Source: Caprella mutica
Taxonomy: Eukaryota; Arthropoda; Malacostraca; Amphipoda; Caprellidae
Direction: 5' to 3'
NCBI GenBank assembly: GCA_947561585.1
Contig: CANNZV010000428.1
Span: 124,001-188,000 of the forward strand
DNA length: 64,000 nt
Under the pieces are notes generated by a model. That model did no database searches. It was not told the DNA's origin and saw only the letters and a list, made by a program, of their open reading frames with translations. Shown in pieces: positions 32,272 through 43,717 of the stretch. The stretch's first letter is position 1; the number at the start of each line of letters is the position of its first letter. A program made the position numbers and the translations under genes.

Positions 32272-32799
32272 AGGGGCAATTCAGTCAATTTTTGTTTTCT
32301 TAATATTAATGTTGAACGATCACTTAGTAAGAATAAAGCATTCTTGTAGAATTAAACGGTTGAAAAAATATAATGAGCGATATATATCATATTTTATAAA
32401 TTCGATTTAGTTCCTGCGTCCTCCTACAGATGGCGCCACCACCTTGTACTATTAGTTTACATTTTACAGCTGATAACACGTAAACAATTTTTCTATCAAC
32501 AGTATTAATTGCTAATTTATTCAAAACTAAATCTAATTGTCTCGATTAGATTTCAATTTCACAAATTCTTTTCACCATTTCAAACATATAATGACAGATT
32601 CAAGTCTGGGACTGGTTATCATTTTGTTTACGTACTACAATGATTAGTACGTATGTCCACCACAGTGCACAGATGGCGCCACTAATTTACAATATACTTT
32701 TTATATGAACATTTCTAAAATCAACGAATATTCTAATGGTAAATAAATAAATATACTAAATCGATTTGGCGACAGTTTGATTTTGACTGAACTGCTCCT
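32272..32799. mobile_element. MITE flanked by TTAA
   Basis: A 528-bp non-coding unit begins AGGGGCAATTCAGTCAA and ends with a slightly diverged inverse complement. TTAA flanks both ends (32268-32271, 32800-32803), which is the piggyBac-type target. Two internal CAGATGGCGCCAC motifs (about 32430 and 32671) are repeated in direct order. No ORF is present. Confidence 0.75.
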
Positions 32800-33070
32800 T
32801 TAAGATATTCTGTTTTTGATAATCTCTTAGTTATATTGGACTATTGCTATTGAGTGATAACAGCTGTAAAATATATTATATGATGATACAAATTTTATCT
32901 CTGATTTCGAAAGAATTTGAAACCAAGCAAAATAATTCATTATAGTACAGGGTGGGGCGTAAGTTTGGAAGCAAATGAAAGTGCATATTATAATCCAAGG
33001 AAAAATATATTTAATAATTTACAGTTATGTATTATTACATAAGGGTTTTAAGAATTCAAAAATCATAAAT

Positions 33071-33827
33071 TTATTCAAAATGTTCCCCCTTGTTTTTAAT
33101 AAAAGCCTCAAATCTCCTCCGAACTCCTCCTATTGCGGCACGCAACTGTTCTTGTGAAATTTCCTTCCAAGATCTCTGGAGAGAACGCTTTAAATCATCC
33201 ACACTGCGATGGAATTTACCACAGGCCTTTGATTCAAGAATAGAACATACCGAAAAGTCCATAGGATTAACATCTGGGGAGCAGGAAGGCCACATTTCTT
33301 TGGACCAAAACCGTGGAAGATGGTCATGGCACCAGTTTTGAGTGACATTTGCAGTATGTGAAGTCGCGCCGTCTTGCTGAAATGTCCATAGAGTGTCATT
33401 ACCGAAGTGATCCTTAGCTGACTCCAACATTGGCGTCAAAATATTCTCAATATAACATTTAGCATTGATTTTGGCGCCTTATTCCACAAAAATTAAAGGA
33501 GATCTCCAAGTTTCTGAAACGGCGGCCCAGACCATTACTGAAGCCGGTTTCATGGTTCTATGGACAATTTTTTGGTTGTATGGGATGTCTTTTGCACTTT
33601 TACCAATTATTCTGTCATTCCTCCGGTTGTGAGCCATTTCCACTGTGAAATTTTTTTCGTCAGACCAAACAATTTCACCAGCCGTGCCAGACTTCAATTC
33701 TCTCAGAAGTGCATTGCTTCTCTGCAATCTCTTTTTCTTTACAGCTTCTGACAGAGTCTGTCTCTTTTGGAGGGTGAAAGAGGACATCTTTAGGTCTTCT
33801 TTGACAACTCTTCTCATTGTTCTGGGA
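33071..33827 (-). pseudogene. MLE-2 transposase, catalytic part (DD37D)
   Basis: Motifs on the minus strand are TMRRVVKEDLKMSSF, WSDEKNFTVE (first Asp), QQDGATSHTA (second Asp) and CSPDVNPMDF (third Asp), with 37 residues between the last two. An in-frame TAA at 33479-33481 interrupts an otherwise open frame ending in KNKGEHFE at 33071. It is a relative of MLE-1, not a copy of it. Confidence 0.92.
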
Positions 33828-34732
33828 TGTTAGAAATATTGAACCATATAGGGTAAATATTATATTTATATAATATTTAGACGATATAATTCAATCTCTA
33901 ACCACCACTAAATATAAATACATTATTATATTGAATATTATATTATATTATAGTAATATCATTTTATTATTATATTTGAATATTTTATTATTGTAATAAT
34001 ATTAGTAATATTCTTTTTTATTATACGTATATTGAATCAAGGAGGCAGACTGTAGTTAACTTTTTACATGCTCAGAATTAACTCTAATTTACATATTTTT
34101 ATCTAAATTATTCCTGCATTCTCAAGCAACTTGATTGCACAATTGCTTTAAGAAGTTAAGAACGAATATAAATTAGGGTGGTGCCCTATCATTAACTGTC
34201 ATTAAGCTGGCTATTTATAAGTATCTTGATTATATTTACAATTCTTAGTATTTTGTGCTATCACGTATGAGTCATAAATATCCCCACTTTATGACGAGAA
34301 ACTCTGATCGTGGACCTTGTAAAACTATAACAAAAACTTGTCGCATACTGGTCATGCCAGAGCTTCCTTCAATTCCCTTCTCTAAAAGGAGCCCTATAAA
34401 TATCACGGACATCCAAGTGATGTCGTTCGTTCATAGTGTAATTCCGCCCGTTAAACACGGTTCGCCGATCGTTCCTCCTGAATTAAATACTTGTACGTTC
34501 TCCAGTGTTCTTTGTTAAATTTGCGGCAATCTATTCATATCATACGAACTTGTTAACTTGTGTATTCCAATTCCATATCTTGTACTTGTATTTATCATAG
34601 ATCTTACCAGTAGAAAGTCCTTAACTACTCTGTGTTTTACTACCCTCCCTCATGAGACTATAGTAGAAGAATCATAGGAGATTGAGAATCAAACCAGTTT
34701 AGTCGAACCTAAATAGAACTGATAGTTCAATA
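33828..34732 (+). repeat. Gypsy-2 5' LTR
   Basis: The 905-bp LTR begins TGTTAGAAATATTG and ends GTTCAATA. The first ~200 bp are an AT-rich run of TATTATAT motifs. Open frames inside it are not genes. Confidence 0.85.
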
Positions 34733-34733
34733 C

Positions 34734-34758
34734 TGGCCCCGAACAAACAGGGACTTTC
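34734..34758 (+). promoter_or_regulatory. Gypsy-2 primer binding site, tRNA-Lys-like
   Basis: TGGCCCCGAAC followed by CAGGGACTT resembles the tRNA-Lys primer site known from Drosophila gypsy and lentiviruses, but with a missing G and a few extra bases in the middle. It lies one base after the LTR. Confidence 0.6.
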
Positions 34759-35147
34759 GAATACTCTGATCTATTGATACTAGTATACAAGTACAGATAT
34801 AGTTTTGTGAATTGTGAAACCAAGTGCAGTGAGTAGATCGAGTCGAGGAGGATTCGCGGCTGAGGAGGAGTAGACACACGAACCCTCAGGTTAAATAAGC
34901 TCCTGAGTAGCATACATATATTATGATTACATATATGTACCGCTGATAGCGTAGCGGATAAATTCGAACATTTGAGATCTAATCCAAGCGAGAGTGCAGC
35001 AGCTAGCAACTAGTGCACTGTGTTGGTCAGATATAGACCTGACATACGTCTGGGAGGTCAACAGAGTCAACAGAAGTACTATCAACAACTCACAAAAAAA
35101 AAACGGGTTAGTACTTGAAGGACGTGGTAAACACCTCATCTCCATCC

Positions 35148-35255
35148 AGACAAGTTCCAGAGTTCCCCCATCCTTCCCCCAGTTCCAGAATTTCCCTCCA
35201 GACAAGTTCCAGAGTTCCCCCATCCTTCCCCCAGTTCCAGAATTTCCCCCCAGAC
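35148..35255 (+). repeat. Gypsy-2 leader, 52-bp C-rich tandem repeat
   Basis: Two full units start AGACAAGTTCCAGAGTTCCC at 35148 and 35200, followed by part of a third. They are strikingly C-rich for this AT-rich window. Confidence 0.85.
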
Positions 35256-35414
35256 CGTTCCAGTCCCCCCCCCCACCTCGGTTCCCCTCCGTCTCCAACT
35301 CCAGGCTGCTCACCACTAATCCATATCTATAACGCCGGACTGAGCACGTGCGAGCAGCATGTGAAACCTGTTACGCAAGAAGCGAACAGTTGCTACAGTA
35401 TATGTAGCTAACCG

Positions 35415-35660
35415 CCTAGAGCAGTTTCCTAGACTGGTGCCGAGCCGAGGTCAACGGACTCTCCACAAGAGACAGCAGCTTCCTAGACTGGTGTCGAGAT
35501 CAACGAACTCTCCACAAGATACAGCAGCTTCCTAGACTGGTGTCGAGATCAACGAACTCTCCACAAGAGACAGCAGCTTCCCTAGACCTGTGCCGAGGTC
35601 AACGGACTCTCTACGAAGAGACAGCAGCTTCCTAGATTGGTGCCGAAGTCACTGGACTCT
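35415..35660 (+). repeat. Gypsy-2 leader, ~50-bp tandem repeat (5 copies)
   Basis: Five diverged units carry CAGCAGCTTCCTAGACTGGTG and CAACGAACTCTCCACAAGA-type blocks (the first one and the last two are less regular). Position between LTR and gag matches the repeats of Gypsy-1, but the sequences are unrelated. The stretch 35670-36200 before gag has no other feature. Confidence 0.85.
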
Positions 35661-36203
35661 ACGTACATCACATAAATACTGTGTCACAACACATACAGGT
35701 CATCACAAGGGCAAGTACATAACTCATCTTTGATCTACGAGAATTACAACGTAAGACGAATTAGTCAATTCAAAATATATATATATAATAAAATAAAATA
35801 TAAGACCCATAAGGTTAAGTAGGAAAGTAGGAATAACTTCAAAAATTTATACAATTACCTACGAATAGTAGTATTTTTGATCACTGATTATTATATATTA
35901 TTATATCTCACTGATTATTATATCTCACATGTTATGTAATATTATATATTTTTATTATATTTTATATTCTTGTTGTGAATTATTATTGTTACTCTTTTTA
36001 TTTTAGGGGTATCAAATCACTAACCACATATTTTACTTACCTATTGCATGCTAAGGTTGTTGTGTTATATATAATTATTGTATTAAAATTTTGCATCATA
36101 TCATAATACGCGTGATGGGGACTAAACAAATTTACTGAACATTAGACGAATTCCTGAGAAGACAATAAACTAATAAACTAATAAAGAAAATTCAGCAAGC
36201 AAA

Positions 36204-37678
36204 ATGGCCATAGCAGGACAGGAGCAGAATCTTTTTATCTTGGACCCGCTACCCAGATTTAGAGGAAATCTAAGGAAGGGTGAAAATCCCCAAGGAACGT
36301 CGGACATTGATGTCCGTACGTTCCTTCGCAGTCTAGAAATCCAATTCCGCTGCAGAAATATTACTGATGACCACCAAAAGGTCTCTCTCTTATTTAATCA
36401 GATCGTTAAGCATGTGGGTGATGCTATTCAAGTGGTAAATGGGTTCGCTGGTCTAAACATAACCTATTCATCCCTCAAGGAGGAATTACTGATCTCTTAT
36501 CCTCAACATGAGAGAACTGATTTTACGTGTGCTGCTCATACCATAATGAACTTCAAGATACACACGCAGGAGCCATTACGATCCATATCACAGTTAGAAG
36601 CAGAATCAAGAGCAGCAGTGGAAGCATTTATGTCAGGGAATCATAGAGAAAGAGAAGGAATCTTCTCCCAAAATATAATAAGTGAGACTTATAGGGTAAG
36701 TAATCAAGATTACCAGGATTTGGGGGTTCCACCATCGACCGAACCACCAAGGGATGAGGAGTCCAGTGCCAGTGGAACCGAAGAGGGAGGAGAAGAATCA
36801 AGTCCATCATCTACAACCAAAGGGAAGAAAACGCCTGGAGTTCCGTCCAAGAGTTCAGCCAGAGATACAACCGAGAGTCAAGATGCAACGACAAGCAGAA
36901 TAGGCGTAAAGGAAAAGGTAAGGTACACTCTCGGGGAAACACAAACCCCAAGAGAATTCATAACTGCCCAAGAACTTCTACATAGTTTCATCATGCACCT
37001 CCATTTGGCGGACAAACTAGAGCCAGAAGTATATAAGGAGATAGCGAAGACTCCAATAGGTCTCCGCTCCACCATGTTAAAGGCGAAGGCTGCTCGCGCT
37101 ATAAAAAACATGCGTCAGATAAAAGGAAAAGGGCTGACAGAAAGGTCCGCTCAGACGTCCTCTATGAATTCCAGGATATTACTCGTAGAAATGAAGCAAG
37201 ACAATGTTTCAAGTGCGGCAAGACAGGACATCTCAAGAAAGATTGCCGAGTCTCCCAAAATTCAGAAGGCCCAAATTATTGTTCCTACTGCAAAAACAGA
37301 GGACATATTGCTAAAAGATGCGCAAAACGCATCAAAAAGGGAATACCCTACTGTAACAAGTGTGACCGTATAGGACACGACTACAAGGATTGTAAATCAG
37401 ATAAGGTATGTAACTTATGTACTCGTAGAGGACACACCTCTAACGAGTGTAGGGCAAGAAGGAACCTGGAAACAAACAATGGAAAGAGCCAGAGAAATAA
37501 CAGGTATCCAGAACCTAAGGAAACATTAAGAAACTTAGAGGAATGGGATAACCCGAATAATGAGGAAGACAGTGAGGACGAATTGAACACAATATGGGAA
37601 GACCCCAGTAAGCTTGTTCTAGATGAGGAACAATCAAATTCTATGGATGGAGCCATTGAAGGAGAAGAAGAAAATTGA
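36204..37678 (+). pseudogene. Gypsy-2 Gag with four CCHC zinc knuckles, one frameshift
   Basis: The ATG at 36204 opens a frame homologous to Gypsy-1 Gag (DIDVRTFLRSLEIQ, NITDDHQK, LLISYPQHERTDF). A frameshift between about 37130 and 37200 moves the coding sense to another frame, which carries four CCHC knuckles from 37205: CFKCGKTGHLKKDC, CSYCKNRGHIAKRC, CNKCDRIGHDYKDC and CNLCTRRGHTSNEC. It runs on through an acidic tail to UGA 37676-37678. The original frame ends uselessly at 37373. The middle holds a Ser/Glu-rich insertion absent from Gypsy-1. Confidence 0.9.
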
Positions 37679-37984
37679 CGCGAGGAGGTACAGGATTTGG
37701 AGGAACATGTTGTTGCTGCTATTACACCCTCCATATCTACACCTAAGTTGATGATAGAGGTAGGTCAGGGGAAATACGAAGCTCTCGTGGATACAGGAGC
37801 TTCGACCTCATTAATAAATGAGAAGCTAGTGCCTCCCAATTATTTAAGGAAGACGAAACGTAGAGTAAGGGATGCTAGTGGTAATGCGATTCCTATAGTG
37901 GGGAGTACGAAGGTACGGTTAATAACCCCACAAGGATCCTTTTCGGTAGAAACGATATGTAAAATTATAACTTTCTTTTACTAA
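37679..37984 (+). pseudogene. Gypsy-2 protease, truncated
   Basis: In the same frame as the zinc-knuckle part of gag, the sequence after the UGA encodes ALVDTGASTSLINEK, the aspartic protease active site, and the following flap region (DASGNAIPIVG). Similarity stops near 37957, where the sequence changes to AT-rich non-coding DNA and the frame ends at 37984. The break is the left edge of the rearranged part. Confidence 0.88.
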
Positions 37985-38253
37985 AATTGATCAAATAAGG
38001 AAAAAATTGTTGTATTTAGTTAGCATTTATATGATCATGTATTCACATGTATTTTGCTTAGAATAAGAATATTATATTCTTAGTTAATTCATATATAATC
38101 ATGTGTTATTCTTGTTGGGTAGTTTGGTAATAGATTATAAGGATTTAAGGATAGTATTCTTGTTGGGTGGTAGTTTGGTAATAGATTAAGATTTATAAGA
38201 TTTAAAATAGATGGACAATTGTATTTTATAAAATTTAATTCAATTTGTTATTA
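37985..38253. other. AT-rich junction segment within Gypsy-2
   Basis: No coding sense was found. A ~35-bp motif ATTCTTGTTGGGT..AGTTTGGTAATAGATTA occurs twice in direct order (about 38110 and 38157). The origin is unknown. Confidence 0.6.
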
Positions 38254-39987
38254 TTATAATATAGTATCTGAGTACATTATAAATATCAATTTATTTAATT
38301 CACGATTTATACGTTCGGACAATCCCTGCGAACTGGGCTGATAGATTACTATCTCTACCTTCTTTATCCCATAGAACTTTAGAAATTTCCTTAGTTCTTC
38401 GCTCCGGAATTCTTGATCGTTATCTGTCAGTAATGTTTCGAATGTCCCGTAATGGGATATTAATTCTCTCAAGGCTGCTATTATGGCACTACTGTCCTTA
38501 TAGGCTAGGGAGAAAAATACAGAATACCTGGTAGTAAAGTCTCTAAAAACTAGAACGTACCTTTTTCCAAGTTCAGTGATGGGCAACGGTCCTAGGATGT
38601 CTGAACTGAGTGCTGTGAAAGGCCTCGGGGGAATAGGATACTTACCTAAGGGAACCGGTTTGGCGATTCCCTTTGCCCTAATGCACTTAATACAAGTCTT
38701 GGCCTTATTTTCGATGAATTCCCTTTCCTTATAGTTGTAGAAGTTCCGCCGAAATAACCTTAAGGTTCTGGGTGCACTCTTGTGTCCAGCGGTTATTTTA
38801 TCATGGACAAGTTCAAACGCCCTTTCCATGAGAGAATCTGGTATGTATGGAACCAGAACTTCTTCCTCCGAATCTCCACGTTTGAATTTCCTGTAAACGT
38901 AGATAATCTTATTCAAGCTCTTGAAATTAGATAGCTTATGGGTAGATTCTTCAAGACCATTTATCAGTGCTCTTCTCAATTCGATGCATCTTTCATCCTT
39001 TTTCTGATGTTCCCTCAGTTCCTTTTCATCCCAAGGTACTGCTACTGGGATTAGTGAATCAATTCCGTCAGTTAGATTTTCCTCCTCCGTTTTTTCCTCT
39101 TGTAATTCAGTAATCTGAATCTTATCGTGGAAATCATCATCCAATTTCTGTGCGACATCTACACATCCCTTTTCTACGTCCACTAATCTAGATAATAAGT
39201 CTGCGAAAATATTACTCTTACCCGGTAAATATTTAATTTTTACATCATATTCCTGGATAGCCGTAGTCCATCTAGTAAGAGCTGCATCCTTAGTTACCTT
39301 CTGGCAAATTCCCAACAAGGGGAGGTGGTCAGTGTAGACAGTGATATCGTAGAGTTTGATGATATAATGGAATTTCCTTAGGGCATAAAGTAATGCCATC
39401 GCCTCCCTTTTTGTGCAAGAGTAGTTCCTCTGGGCTTCCGTTATGCATCTGGATACAAATGCCACCGGATGCAAATACTCTTGATGTTCCTGCAATAATA
39501 CACTAGCGATCCCCACAAGGGAGGCATCGCAGTGCAGATAGAAGGGACGCGAATAGTCAGGTATCTTCAATATGGGAGCTGAGCAGAGTTTCTCCTTCAG
39601 TGCGTCCACCGCGAGAGAGTGTCGCTCAGTCCAGATGAACCTAACATTACTCTTCAATAGTTCATATAAGGGAGCTGCGATAATAGCGTAACTTGGAACT
39701 AAGACTCGAAAGTAGTTCAATGCTCCTAATAACCCCTGTAATTGTCGCTTACCTTTAGGATAAGGTAGGTTCCTAATATCCTTGGTGCGGTCCTCGTCCA
39801 AATTTAAGCCTTCTGACGTTAATTTGTAACCTAGAAACTTTACACTATTGGTGAAAAATTTGAAACTTTCATTTAGGAGGGGCCTTAGTAAAGCACGAAA
39901 GATGCCCAGTAGATGGTCGTCTGGTAGAAGTAAAGATTCGATTGCCAGTTCACTGAGATCTGTCGCTGATAGTACAAGAATCAACAA
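38254..39987 (-). pseudogene. Gypsy-2 Pol block (RT thumb, RNase H, integrase), inverted
   Basis: A long minus-strand frame (577 codons) contains the RT thumb from FTNSVKFLGYKLTSEGL onward. RNase H follows (HCDASLVGIASVL, VYTDHLPLLG), then the integrase HHCC region (HDKITAGHKS, CIKCIRAKG) and its core (SSDILGPLP, TDNDQEF, GLSERINRE) with D, D and E intact. Integrase loses similarity just after the core, near 38300. Upstream of about 39850 the sequence is no longer RT-like, so the catalytic RT region is missing. Orientation is opposite to gag. The stretch 39850-40014 is unassigned. Confidence 0.9.
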
Positions 39988-40014
39988 AGATTCTACAACA
40001 TGGCTACAAAGATC

Positions 40015-40158
40015 TATTTATCATAGATCTTACCAGTAGAAAGTCCTTAACTACTCTGTGTTTTACTACCCTCCCTCATGAGACTATAGTAGAAGAATCA
40101 TAGGAGATTGAGAATCAAACCAGTTTAGTCGAACCTAAATAGAACTGATAGTTCAATA
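40015..40158 (+). repeat. Gypsy-2 3' LTR remnant
   Basis: These 144 bp are identical to 34589-34732, the end of the 5' LTR, and are followed by the TGGGA duplication at 40159-40163. Confidence 0.95.
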
Positions 40159-40163
40159 TGGGA

Positions 40164-40425
40164 CTCACATTAGCTGTTTTGGCTAACAATCGTATTGACC
40201 TTTTCGGGTTCCTCCTGATCTTCTCTCGGGCACATTTATCAGTTGTTTGGTGCGTTGTGAGCGTGGTCTACCACTTCTTGGACGATCAGTCAAGTCTCCT
40301 CTCTCATTAAAACGCTTCATACACTTCCAAACAGTCGATCTCGCTATTGAGAGAGTCTTTGAAATGACGGAATCTGACTTCCCGGCACGGTGTAGAGCAA
40401 TAATGGCTTATCTTTTGTCTGACAT
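40164..40425 (-). pseudogene. MLE-2 transposase, N-terminal helix-turn-helix part
   Basis: From ATG 40423-40425 the minus strand encodes a paired helix-turn-helix region (HRAGKSDSVISKTLSI, STVWKCMKRFNERGDL, then a DRPRSGRP linker). A TAA lies at the sixth codon (40408-40410) and there is a frame change near 40230. The reading then enters the Gypsy-2 junction and continues at 33827. Confidence 0.88.
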
Positions 40426-41116
40426 TTTTGAATTGACTAAATTTTTGTAAAAAATAACACTGCCACGTCATAATGTAGTGTCTCTACTATAGTTCAAACC
40501 CTATCACGTACTTAGGAACTTATTTTTAAGAATTATATTAATGTTTGAAAAATTGCTTCCAAACTTACGCCCCACCCTGTATATGTTCAATTATTAATGA
40601 ACAACTTAATTTAATAGACACCATCTTTGAATATTCAACTTTTCCAGTTACTAGAAAAAGGCGGGGCTTATTTTAACCAACGTTGCCAAATCTCAAAGTA
40701 TTAACTGAAAAATCCACAGATTTTGCTTCTAATATTTTAACTGTATTCATAATTTTTTTCCGTGGTAATACATTTCGCAATATAAACAGTGCATGTGGAA
40801 GATTTGACAATTAAGTTTGAGAAAGAAAGGGAGAAGTGGTTGAGAAATTAATCTTTTATTTGCTGTAATTTGGCTACAAAGATTCTTTTTGTTATAGACT
40901 TTAATTTGAATTTTGTTGCATCTTAAATACATTAATACTACTTTTAATTATATATGAAAACACGGTATTATCATACCAGAAACAAGAAGAATTACAACTT
41001 TACATAAGAGAAAATTCCTTTAGGAGATTCGAACTATCTCGAAAATATGGTTGAGTTCCCTGAAATAGTGGACCCAGTCCTTTAAAACCTCTCCTTCGAA
41101 GCTGAGGATGCTGAAG

Positions 41117-41314
41117 TCATTCCCTTAAGATCTTAAGAGCCATTTGCAGATGGAACCAGGCAGACTCCTTTGGATCGTTCTGGGTCTCTAAAATGTCTCT
41201 TCCTTTGTACTTCATGATTAAGGATGTCGTAATGCCGTACGCTCCTGTGTTATCTATAACAATTGGTTTTAAAATGTCAGCATCACATAACTTGCAAAGT
41301 ATTGAAACAGTCAT
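41117..41314 (-). CDS. Unrecognised 65-codon ORF
   Basis: The frame MTVSILCKLCDADILKPIVI has a CxxC pair, is not repetitive, and composition looks protein-like, so it could be a host exon. No clear splice sites or homologous family were recognised. Nothing else was seen between 40580 and 42180. Confidence 0.2.
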   Translation of the reverse strand: MTVSILCKLCDADILKPIVIDNTGAYGITTSLIMKYKGRDILETQNDPKESAWFHLQMALKILRE

Positions 41315-42181
41315 TGGACCAGCTTCTTTAGATTGGAATTAGTTGACAGATTTCGAAATGGAAAATATTAATGTATTGACACTGCTAAATTTTGTTAATC
41401 TTTTATACACGATAATAGTTATTGATAAGAAATGAAATATTAAATGGTAAACTATGTGAAATTAGACGTGAATTTAATGCCTATTTTGTTTTTTTAGTTT
41501 CTAATATTTAAAATGTTTGCTTCTGTCTCAATTAGTAAGAAGTAAAAAAAAACTAGGATAAAATTATATAATTATTTAGAACAATCAAAATTATTGTTCC
41601 ATAGAATATATTTCATCGTTACATGCAATTCACAATATTCATATTTTGAGATATTGTGGACTTTATTTCGAATCATAAAATTCATTTTTCTCTTGACTAA
41701 AAGTACCCTGTCTGTAAATATACAGACAAATATACCTAAGATAAAGACGGTAGAAGAATTGTCTCTGTATGTATATTCAAAGAAGAAGAAGAAGAGAGAT
41801 TACTGTAGGATTTTCTCTCAGAGAGAATGGATTATTCAACCTAAGACAGTTTTAGTGGAATTAATTCTGTCTTTTCGAGTAAATCTCATCAGATTACTTC
41901 GCCTTAACATATTTATTATAGCTGAAGAAACTGCAATTAATTGCTTTGCCTTTATTTTAAGTGGATGTTAGACCCTTCCAATCTTCTGCTTCTTGTTAAA
42001 TATATTAAATTTTGATCTAATTCAGAAATCTATTAAATCTAGCCGTTCATTTCTATTCTTTTCTATATTCATTTGAACAGCTGATGATGATAAACAAAAA
42101 TGACTTGTTTAGTCTATTGATTGGTGTAATTGAAATAATACATTATTATATGATGGTAGTTAAATTAAGCAAGTGATTCGT

Positions 42182-42208
42182 GTATATATATATATATATA
42201 TATATATT
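42182..42208. repeat. TA microsatellite
   Basis: An uninterrupted run of (TA)n about 26 bp long. Confidence 0.95.
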
Positions 42209-42739
42209 GTAATTTAGAATTGGGGAACTGGAAATTAATAAAAATCAATAAGATTACTATATGAATAGAACTAATTGATATTATGACATTGGTGATAAAT
42301 TATAATTATTTAAGATGAAATAGTTGTCCATATAAGAACATATAAATAATAAAAGTTATTTGAAATTCCATACAAATTAGTACTTCATTTTTTTGTCATA
42401 AAGTGAAAGGCAGAAAATAAACATTTCTCCTGCAGATTATATTACTTTTCCAGTCTCCTCAACTCCTAACGATTTTCTTTTGCGATGAGACTAAAACTCA
42501 CAAAATAGCTTCACTCTCCAGTTTTTTGCTGCCCAAACTTCTGTTTTGCCATCGAAGTGAGCAATAAGGAAGTATGCTTCCTTTCCTTGGAGTCAGTTTG
42601 ACTAATATTACCCACCAACCTTTGCATTTTCCGCTGTAAAGAGTAAGGAGTTCACTTGCCTGCTTTGTTCTGCATATTATTTGCATTGTTTACGATGTGA
42701 CAGCCTCCATGCAGCGCGTGTTTGCATTGCAGTTGGATT

Positions 42740-43115
42740 CACTTTTCTATCGGAAACACTCGGAGAGATGGAGTTACGGAGTTGAAGTGACTTTTCTATC
42801 GGAAACACTCGGAGAGATGGAGTTACGGAGTTGAAGTGACTTTTCTATCGGAAACACTTGGAGACATGGAGTAACGGAGTGAAGTGACTTTTCTATCGGA
42901 AACACTCTGAGAGATGGAGTTACGGAGTTGAAGTGACTTTTCTATCGGAAACACTTGGAGAGATGGAGTAACGGAGTGAAGTGACTTTTCTATCGGAAAC
43001 ACTTGGAGAGATGGAGTAACGGAGTGAAGTGACTTTTCTATCGGAAACACTCGGAGAGATAGAGTTACGGAGTGAAGTGATTTTTCTATCGGAAACACTC
43101 GGAGAGATGGAGTTG
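42740..43115. repeat. 46-49-bp minisatellite (8 copies)
   Basis: The unit contains ACTTTTCTATCGGAAACACT then GGAGAGATGGAGT(T/A)ACGGAGT. Copies differ by single bases and by a 1-3-bp indel (GTGAAG versus GTTGAAG). Open frames across it on the minus strand are a by-product of the repeat. The interval 43116-43717 is otherwise featureless. Confidence 0.95.
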
Positions 43116-43717
43116 AAGTAAGCAGATAGTTGTGCGGAGATTAGCGCTAACAAGTTAATGATCCATATTAGAGGTTTGAAAACTGACAATAGGCTTTCAG
43201 ATTTCCAAGGACGGGTAAATATATTATGGTACAACTCGTTAAGGTTATATTATTTTAAAATGTGTTCTAATCACTCTAGCAAATGACGTTAAATAGGTAG
43301 CTTCCGTTGTGAGTAAGAAACACACTACATCTGATAATCATAGATGACCTCACTATTAATTTCTTCAAGGGAATCTACCAACAGCAGAATCTCTAAAAAT
43401 CTTCTAAAAACATAATGCATCAAATATATTTTTGTATAGAATATCTGAAACAATTACAGCATTTCTTGTACAGAAAACTTTTATCAATATTTTTGTCAAA
43501 GCTACAAGTGAAGGTGACGAAAATGGGAGAAAATGTCAAATATTATTTATCCATTTGCGGTGATGAAATATACTGTACTAAGTAATAGAGGAACATATTG
43601 TACAGAACATCCAGAACAATATTCTGAAGATATTTTATGACATTTATAACAGTGAGTTTGATGATTCTGTCCAACAGTTTTAGTTTCCTCACTGACGGTG
43701 TTTAAATATATAAGGAG

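Larger units (their letters stand above)
33828..40158 (+). mobile_element. Gypsy-2: rearranged Ty3/gypsy element
   Basis: A 5-bp duplication TGGGA (33823-33827, 40159-40163) brackets the element. It has a 905-bp 5' LTR, leader repeats, gag and the start of protease on the plus strand. A pol block then lies on the minus strand, and only the last 144 bp of the 3' LTR remain. Those 144 bp are identical to the 5' LTR, so the insertion is young although most of RT, any env and most of the 3' LTR are missing. Real inversion/deletion and misassembly are both possible. Confidence 0.9.
32946..40579 (-). mobile_element. MLE-2: mariner-like element interrupted by Gypsy-2
   Basis: Inverted termini ACAGGGTGGGGCGTAAGT (left) and the inverse (right, ending at 40579) bound the element. 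Excluding the Gypsy-2 insert, it is about 1.3 kb, the usual mariner size. The transposase lies on the minus strand in two parts, 40164-40425 and 33071-33827, and coding sense is continuous across the insertion once one TGGGA copy is discounted. Confidence 0.92.

Noticed and set aside
34255..35411. Open frames in the Gypsy-2 LTR and leader
   Set aside because: They overlap LTR and C-rich tandem repeats and encode no known domain.
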